The notes under the pieces were generated by a model. The model was not told the DNA's origin, did not search any database, and worked only from the letters and a program-made list of their open reading frames with translations. A DNA stretch of 18,392 bases from NCBI GenBank assembly GCA_023262065.1, contig JALRDW010000246.1, positions 1 through 18,392 of the forward strand. The letters run 5' to 3'. Shown here piece after piece: positions 14,580 to 18,392 of the stretch. Each line of letters opens with the position of its first letter. Position 1 is the stretch's first letter. This stretch comes from Acidimicrobiia bacterium (GTDB taxonomy: Bacteria > Actinomycetota > Acidimicrobiia > IMCC26256). A program made the translations under genes and the position numbers.

Positions 14580-15065
14580 ATGGTGAGTGCGAGGACCCGG
14601 GCCGGCGACGCGACGACGGTCGTGATCGACGACACCGACAAGGCGATCATCGAGGCACTCCAGGCCGACGGCCGCATGCCCTACACGCGCCTGGGGGCGA
14701 CCGTCGGCCTCTCCGAGGCCGCGGTGCGCCAGCGGGTGCAGCGGCTCACCGAGTCCGGCGTCGTCCAGATCGTCGCCGTCACCGATCCGCTCATGCTCGG
14801 GTTCAGCCGCATGGCGATGGTCGGCCTCAAGGTGGAGGGCGACCTGCGCACGGTCGCTGCGGACATCGCCGCGATCCCCGACGTCTCCTACGTCGTCATC
14901 GTGAGCGGCTCGTTCGACCTCCTCATGGAGGTCGTGTGCGAGGACGACGACCACCTCCTCACCATCCTCAACGACAAGGTGCGGGCGATCCCCGGCATCC
15001 GCAGCACCGAGACCTTCACCTACCTCCGCCTCGACAAGCAGACCTTCGCATGGGGGACCCGATGA
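14580..15065 (+). CDS. Lrp/AsnC-family transcriptional regulator
   Basis: The product is 161 residues, standard for the family. The N-terminal winged helix-turn-helix spans about 16-65 (DDTDKAIIEALQADGRMPYT, with recognition helix SEAAVRQRVQRLTESG). The RAM effector-binding domain spans about 75-152 and contains the ligand-pocket loop VIVSGSFDLLMEV. The ATG at 14580 has GAGGAGG 6 bases upstream. The frame is open to a TTG at 14532 without a ribosome site, and that extension would cover the third operator site. The stop overlaps the next ATG, so regulator, aminotransferase and ald form one operon. The likely ligand is an amino acid handled by these enzymes, such as alanine; this is inference. 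Confidence 0.92.
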   Translation: MVSARTRAGDATTVVIDDTDKAIIEALQADGRMPYTRLGATVGLSEAAVRQRVQRLTESGVVQIVAVTDPLMLGFSRMAMVGLKVEGDLRTVAADIAAIPDVSYVVIVSGSFDLLMEVVCEDDDHLLTILNDKVRAIPGIRSTETFTYLRLDKQTFAWGTR

Positions 15066-16447
15066 CCGAACCGCTCGACCTCGACCGCCTCAACGAGTTG
15101 GCCAAGCGTCATCTCTGGATGCACTTCACCCGCCACGCGACCTATGAGCACCACGAGGTGCCGATCATGGTGCGGGGCGAGGGCTGCTACGTCTGGGACG
15201 CGCACGGCAAGCGCTACCTCGATGGCCTCTCCGGGCTCTTCGTCGTGCAGGCCGGTCATGGACGCCGGGACCTCGCCGAGGCGGCGGCCACGCAGGCCTC
15301 CACGCTCGAGTTCTTCCCGCTGTGGTCGTACGCCCACCCGCCGGCGATCGAGCTCGCCGCCAAGGTCGCCTCGCTCGCCCCCGGCGACCTCAACCGCGTG
15401 TTCTTCACCACCGGCGGATCGGAGGCGGTCGAGTCCGCCTGGAAGCTCGCGCACCAGTACTTCCGGGCGATCGGCCAGCCCGAGCGGGTCAAGGTCATCT
15501 CGCGCGAGACCGCCTACCACGGCGTCACCCTCGGGGCCCTCGCCATCACCGGCGTGCCGGCGCTGCGCGATCCGTTCGCCCCACTCATCTCGGATCTCGC
15601 GAGCCACGTGCCGAACACCAACCGCTACCGCCACGAGTTCGCCGATGACGAGGCGGCCTTCATGGTGTGGGCGACCGACGCGATCGAGCAGCGCATCCTC
15701 GCCGAGGGTCCCGAGACCGTGGCCGCCGTGTTCCTCGAGCCCGTGCAGAACGCGGGCGGCTGCTTCACCCCGCCCGCCGGGTACTTCCAGCGGGTGCGCG
15801 GGATCTGCGACCGGTACGGGGTGCTCCTCGTCTCCGATGAGGTGATCTGCGCCTACGGCCGGCTCGGCGAGATGTTCGGGGCCGAGCGGTTCGGGTACCA
15901 GCCGGACATGATCACGAGCGCGAAGGGTCTCACCAGCGGGTACTCGCCGCTCGGTGCGCTCATCGCCAGCGACCGGCTCATCGAGCCGTTCCTCGAGCCG
16001 AAGGCGGCGTTCACCCACGGGCTCACCTTCGGCGGCCACCCGGTCTCCTGCGCGGTCGGTCTGCGCAACCTGCAGGTCTTCGAGGACGAGGACATCCTCG
16101 GGAACGTGCGCCGCAACGCCCCGGCGTTCCGCGAGCGGATCGACTCGTTGCTCGACCTCCCGATCGTCGGCGACGTCCGGGGCGACGGGTACTTCCTCGC
16201 TCTCGAACTCGTCCCCGACAAGGACCGGGCCGACCTCCACTTCACCCGCGAGCAGGGCGAGGACCTCCTGCGGAACTTCCTGTCCAACCGGCTGCTCGAG
16301 GCCGGGCTCGTGTGTCGGACCGATGACCGGGGCGACCCCGTCGTCCAGCTCTCGCCCCCGCTCGTCGCGGGCGAGGCCGAGTTCGACTTCATCGAGACGA
16401 CCCTGCGCACCTGCCTCAGCGAGGCCTGGAAGCGCATGCAGGGATGA
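15062..16447 (+). CDS. Class III aminotransferase, omega-amino-acid/diamine:pyruvate type
   Basis: The product is a 461-residue class III PLP enzyme. The N-terminal HLWMHFTRHATYEHHEVPI and YLDGLSGLFVVQAGHGR resemble the SpuC, taurine and beta-alanine:pyruvate group, which moves a terminal amino group from a diamine or omega-amino acid to pyruvate. FFTTGGSEAVESAWKLA binds the PLP phosphate, AYHGVTLGALAITG follows, the PLP-nitrogen Asp is in LLVSDEVICAYGRLG, and Schiff-base Lys288 is in ITSAKGLTSGYSPLG. FTHGLTFGGHPVSCAVGL follows. It overlaps both the Lrp gene upstream and ald downstream by four bases. Coupling to ald strongly suggests alanine as the amino product. The amine donor (putrescine, GABA, beta-alanine or taurine) cannot be fixed by eye. 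Confidence 0.88.
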   Translation: MTEPLDLDRLNELAKRHLWMHFTRHATYEHHEVPIMVRGEGCYVWDAHGKRYLDGLSGLFVVQAGHGRRDLAEAAATQASTLEFFPLWSYAHPPAIELAAKVASLAPGDLNRVFFTTGGSEAVESAWKLAHQYFRAIGQPERVKVISRETAYHGVTLGALAITGVPALRDPFAPLISDLASHVPNTNRYRHEFADDEAAFMVWATDAIEQRILAEGPETVAAVFLEPVQNAGGCFTPPAGYFQRVRGICDRYGVLLVSDEVICAYGRLGEMFGAERFGYQPDMITSAKGLTSGYSPLGALIASDRLIEPFLEPKAAFTHGLTFGGHPVSCAVGLRNLQVFEDEDILGNVRRNAPAFRERIDSLLDLPIVGDVRGDGYFLALELVPDKDRADLHFTREQGEDLLRNFLSNRLLEAGLVCRTDDRGDPVVQLSPPLVAGEAEFDFIETTLRTCLSEAWKRMQG

Positions 16448-17583
16448 GTCCGGCCGCGGCGCTCCCGGTCGTCGGCGTCCCGCGGGAGACCAAGCCCGGG
16501 GAGCACCGGGTCGCGCTCACGCCGGACGGTGTCGCCGAGCTCGTCGCGCACGGCGTCGAGGTCGTGGTCGAGCGTGACGCAGGCGCGGACTCGGCCATCA
16601 CCGACGTCGAGTACCGGGCCGCCGGAGCCGAGATCGCGGACTCGGCGGCCGAGGTCTGGTCCCGGGCCGCCATGGTCATCAAGGTCAAGGAGCCCCAGCC
16701 CGAGGAGTTCGAGCACCTGCGTCCCGGGCTCGTCCTCTTCACCTACCTCCACCTCGCCGCGTACCCGCAGGTCGCCGAGGTGCTGCGCGACCGGCATGTG
16801 GTCGGGGTCGCCTACGAGACGGTGCAGGCCGCCGATGGATCGCTGCCACTCCTCGCACCGATGAGCGAGGTCGCGGGCCGCATGGCCACCCAGGTCGGGG
16901 CGCACTTCCTGCAGCGGGCGGAGGGCGGTCGGGGCGTGCTGCTCGGTGGCGTACCCGGCGTGCGACCGGCACGGGTCGTGGTACTCGGGGCCGGCAACGT
17001 CGGATGGAACTCGGCCTGGATCGCTCAGGGCATGGAGGCCGAGGTCCTGCTGCTGGACCGCAACATCGACCGACTGCGTTTCGTCGATCAGATCCATCAG
17101 GGCCGGATCGTCACCCTCGCCTCGAACCGGGGTGCGGTCGCCCGCGCCGTGGCGGACGCCGACCTCGTGATCGGCGCGGTCCTCGTCCCGGCGGGCCGGG
17201 CACCGATCGTCGTGACCGAGGAGATGGTGCGCACGATGCGCCCCGGCGCGGTGCTCGTGGACGTCGCGGTGGATCAGGGCGGATGCATCGAGACCACGCA
17301 CGAGACCTCCCACGACGATCCCGTGTACGAGCGCCACGGCGTGATCCACTACGCGGTCGGCAACATGCCGGCGGCGGTGCCGTTCACCTCGACCTACGCG
17401 CTGACGAACGCCACCCTCCCCCATGCGGTGACGCTGGCGACCCGGGGGGTCGCCGGGGCCGCCGCGGCCGACTCGATGCTGCGGTCCGGGGTCAACACGG
17501 CAGGCGGGGGCATCGTGCACCCGACGGTCGCCGCCGCGCTCGGCGTCGAGGTCGTCGACCTCGCCGCGGCGCTGCCGGCCTGA
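16444..17583 (+). CDS. ald: Alanine dehydrogenase
   Basis: Ald interconverts L-alanine and pyruvate plus ammonia using NAD+/NADH. The product is 379 residues, typical. The N-terminal [18 protein letters not shown] is the family signature. Catalytic Lys82 (VIKVKEP) and His103 (FTYLHLAA) correspond to Lys75 and His96 of the M. tuberculosis enzyme. The Rossmann motif [18 protein letters not shown] is followed by the acidic Asp in [29 protein letters not shown] and [15 protein letters not shown] complete the family. Translation is coupled to the preceding aminotransferase (ATGA overlap). In this setting it probably recycles pyruvate consumed by transamination and releases ammonia. A palindromic structure follows the stop. 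Confidence 0.95.
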   Translation: MSPAAALPVVGVPRETKPGEHRVALTPDGVAELVAHGVEVVVERDAGADSAITDVEYRAAGAEIADSAAEVWSRAAMVIKVKEPQPEEFEHLRPGLVLFTYLHLAAYPQVAEVLRDRHVVGVAYETVQAADGSLPLLAPMSEVAGRMATQVGAHFLQRAEGGRGVLLGGVPGVRPARVVVLGAGNVGWNSAWIAQGMEAEVLLLDRNIDRLRFVDQIHQGRIVTLASNRGAVARAVADADLVIGAVLVPAGRAPIVVTEEMVRTMRPGAVLVDVAVDQGGCIETTHETSHDDPVYERHGVIHYAVGNMPAAVPFTSTYALTNATLPHAVTLATRGVAGAAAADSMLRSGVNTAGGGIVHPTVAAALGVEVVDLAAALPA

Positions 17584-17601
17584 GGACGGTCGGGGCCGGC
17601 G

Positions 17602-17641
17602 GGCGGTACCCGCCCGGGGGGATGGTCCAGCGGGTACCGCC
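17602..17641. terminator. 12-bp inverted repeat downstream of ald
   Basis: GGCGGTACCCGC (17602-17613) and GCGGGTACCGCC (17630-17641) are perfect inverse complements around a 16-base loop. They lie 19 bases after the ald stop in the convergent ald/csrA gap. No T-run follows, so this may be a non-canonical terminator, possibly bidirectional, or an RNA-stabilising structure. Confidence 0.5.
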
Positions 17642-17695
17642 GCCGACCCGTGCCGTCAGTGCCCCGAGTGTGGTGGGCGGACGTTGCCGCTGCGG

Positions 17696-17718
17696 GACCG
17701 CCGTGTGAACGGCGGGTC
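17696..17718 (-). terminator. Short hairpin at the end of csrA
   Basis: On the minus strand, directly at the csrA stop, CCGCCGT (17709-17715 read in reverse complement) pairs with ACGGCGG (17698-17704) around a 4-base loop. The stem can extend by two more pairs past one bulged base. No T-run is present. It is a plausible 3' end structure for csrA. Confidence 0.4.
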
Positions 17719-17896
17719 ACGCCTCGCTGTCGTCATCCTCCTGCACGGCCTCGTAGACCTCCTCGCGGTGGACGACGACATCGCGGGGCGCCTCGATACC
17801 GAGGCGGACCTGGTCGCCGCGCACCTCGAGGACGCGCACGACGATCGAGTCGCCGATCATGATCGCTTCCTGTTCACGTCGGGTGAGTACGAGCAT
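17717..17896 (-). CDS. csrA: Carbon storage regulator CsrA (translational repressor)
   Basis: CsrA is a small dimeric RNA-binding protein that binds GGA-containing hairpins and usually blocks ribosome access, for flagellin mRNA in many non-enteric bacteria. The frame encodes 59 residues. It starts [18 protein letters not shown], continues [19 protein letters not shown] and ends with [13 protein letters not shown] and an acidic tail. The N-terminal LTRR (usually LTRK), the RLGIEAP turn and the HREEVY stretch (RNA-contacting Arg in the C-terminal helix start) are the family signature. The ATG at 17896 has GGAG 6 bases upstream. FliW, its usual antagonist, is not visible in the window; flagellar genes may lie further right. 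A small gene, easily missed because the opposite strand carries a longer open frame. Confidence 0.95.
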   Translation of the reverse strand: MLVLTRREQEAIMIGDSIVVRVLEVRGDQVRLGIEAPRDVVVHREEVYEAVQEDDDSEA

Positions 17897-17899
17897 CGT

Positions 17900-17910
17900 G
17901 GACTCCGTCC
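17900..17910 (-). promoter_or_regulatory. csrA: GGA-loop hairpin over the csrA ribosome site (candidate CsrA self-regulation site)
   Basis: Read on the minus strand the leader ends GGACGGAGTCCACG before the ATG. GGAC and GTCC can pair, placing the GGA of the Shine-Dalgarno in the loop. Opened by one pair it shows the hexaloop ACGGAG, matching the ANGGAN loop that CsrA recognises. Binding would hide the ribosome site. Confidence 0.45.
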
Positions 17911-17935
17911 CTGGGGGCGCTCGGATGGTTCCCCG

Positions 17936-17941
17936 ATCCTA
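17936..17941 (-). promoter_or_regulatory. Candidate -10 element for csrA
   Basis: TAGGAT on the minus strand fits TANNNT. Transcription would begin near A at 17929, giving a leader of about 33 nt that carries the GGA hairpin. No clear -35. Confidence 0.4.
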
Positions 17942-18003
17942 CGGGCCGCCCCGGACGGGACTCGATCGCGCACCCCCGACCGGGACGTATCGGGCGGATC
18001 CGG

Positions 18004-18240
18004 TCATGCACACACGTGGGCGAGCGGACCCCACGCGCCGATCACGACCTCGGTCCACATCTCGCGCGGCAGGCGAGTCTCGGTCGCGTGGAACAAGCCG
18101 CCGGTCGACAACCAGCAGACCCGCCGCTCGGCGCGACGGTGTGCGCGTCCGACGGCGCGCCGCATCGCGAGGAGCTCGGATCGCGTCGCCGGCCCGTTCA
18201 CCGCCCCGGTCGAGCCGCATGGTCGGACGTGCACCCCCAT
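18004..18240 (-). CDS. Possible small protein of unknown function (78 residues)
   Basis: I do not recognise this frame. It lies between csrA and tRNA-Lys on the same strand. From an ATG at 18240 it encodes 78 residues; from an internal ATG at 18165 it encodes 53. Codon third positions are consistently G or C with few exceptions, as in the real genes around it, and the C-terminal part has a plausible mixed composition (CWLSTGGLFHATETR, then MWTEVVIGAWGPLAHVCA). Against it: no good ribosome site precedes either ATG, the 18240 start is only 5 bases from the tRNA 3' end, and upstream extensions run through the tRNA. It is a candidate only. No membrane segment or signal peptide is evident. Confidence 0.3.
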   Translation of the reverse strand: MGVHVRPCGSTGAVNGPATRSELLAMRRAVGRAHRRAERRVCWLSTGGLFHATETRLPREMWTEVVIGAWGPLAHVCA

Positions 18241-18245
18241 CGCAG

Positions 18246-18318
18246 TGGGCCGCCAGGGACTCGAACCCTGAACCTGCGGGTTAAAAGCCCGATGCTCTGC
18301 CAGTTGAGCTAGCGACCC
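18246..18318 (-). tRNA. tRNA-Lys (anticodon TTT)
   Basis: The 73 bases fold as a tRNA. The acceptor stem is GGGTCGC with GCGGCCC (one T-G pair) and A is the discriminator base. The D arm is GCTC/GAGC, the anticodon loop CTTTTAA has anticodon TTT, and the T arm is CAGGG-TTCGAGT-CCCTG. The outermost pair of the anticodon stem appears to be a T-C mismatch. CCA is not encoded. The translations often annotated across this type of locus are spurious. Confidence 0.95.
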
Positions 18319-18325
18319 GCGCACC

Positions 18326-18331
18326 ACGGTA
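18326..18331 (-). promoter_or_regulatory. -10 element 7 bases before the tRNA-Lys 5' end
   Basis: TACCGT on the minus strand fits TANNNT and ends exactly 7 bases before the first base of the mature tRNA. Transcription may therefore begin at or within a base or two of the mature 5' end. The spacing equals that before mmsA and bioA. Confidence 0.45.
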
Positions 18332-18358
18332 GCGGGCCGGGTCCACACCACCGCCGGC

Positions 18359-18392
18359 TCAGAGGTCCGGGGTCCCCACCGCGATCGTGGCG
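18359..18392 (-). CDS. C-terminal end of an unidentified gene entering from the right
   Basis: A minus-strand frame open to the window edge ends in TGA at 18359-18361, encoding ATIAVGTPDL before the stop. Its third positions are all G/C. Too short to identify; whether it is real depends on sequence to the right. Confidence 0.35.
   Translation of the reverse strand, partial: ATIAVGTPDL

Noticed and set aside
17684..18271. A 195-codon plus-strand frame over the csrA region
   Set aside because: It is the reverse of csrA, which has full family motifs. Its composition is typical of a shadow.
18016..18351. Frames whose translations across the tRNA read TRTLNLRVKSPMLCQLS or SLAQLAEHRAFNPQVQGSS
   Set aside because: These are familiar false proteins produced by translating a tRNA gene. 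The RNA fold is clear and explains the sequence.
1..18392. CRISPR arrays, insertion sequences, phage genes, integrase or att sites
   Set aside because: I saw no spaced repeat arrays, no transposase or recombinase motifs and no terminal inverted repeats. The tRNA has no adjacent integrase or duplicated 3' end within the window.

Overview
The window is very GC-rich (roughly 70% by eye) and densely packed. Coding is strongly biased to G/C at third positions, GTG starts are frequent, most operon genes overlap by 1-4 bases, the lipoproteins are Tat-targeted and the tRNA gene encodes no CCA end. Together these suggest a high-GC actinobacterium. The presence of csrA, which usually travels with flagellar genes, would fit a motile lineage such as Acidimicrobiia, but that placement is inference. 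The first ~270 bases do not fit the rest. They encode the N-terminus of a GatB of a type I associate with Verrucomicrobia-like bacteria, are visibly less GC-rich, and abut a zinc ABC ATPase that has lost its N-terminal half. This looks like an assembly chimera.

Layout. (1) 1-260 minus: gatB fragment. (2) ~293-1548 plus: truncated znuC and complete znuB. (3) 1603-3093 plus: mmsA, apparently on a leaderless mRNA. (4) 3100-8251 minus: a five-gene polyamine-type ABC importer operon in the order potA, potD1, potD2, potB, potC. It has two tandem binding proteins, and no gene in it has an ATG start at its preferred position. (5) 8252-8564: a divergent control region with two promoters, a 10-bp direct repeat and a short leader ORF. 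(6) 8565-11376 plus: patD-like aminobutyraldehyde dehydrogenase and a class III aminotransferase. (7) 11432-14447 plus: biotin genes bioA-bioF-bioD, translationally coupled, with a leaderless bioA start. (8) 14580-17583 plus: an Lrp/AsnC regulator, an omega-amino-acid/diamine:pyruvate-type aminotransferase and alanine dehydrogenase, all overlapping by ATGA. The operon is preceded by three helically phased 7-bp sites. (9) 17717-18392 minus: csrA with a likely self-regulatory hairpin, a possible small ORF, tRNA-Lys(UUU) and the end of another gene.

How the parts may work together (inference). PotABCD-D imports a polyamine or related amine. An aminotransferase converts it to an aminoaldehyde, which PatD oxidises to an omega-amino acid. 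The second aminotransferase moves an amino group to pyruvate, and alanine dehydrogenase regenerates pyruvate with release of ammonia and NADH. MmsA could take resulting (methyl)malonate semialdehyde to acetyl- or propionyl-CoA. The Lrp regulator is placed to sense an amino acid and control its own operon. The biotin genes sit inside this catabolic neighbourhood without bioB.

I do not see a phage, transposon, CRISPR or defence system. The most notable items are the chimeric left end, the phased Lrp operator, the unusual potA start, the recurrent TANNNT-N7 promoter/start geometry and the csrA hairpin.
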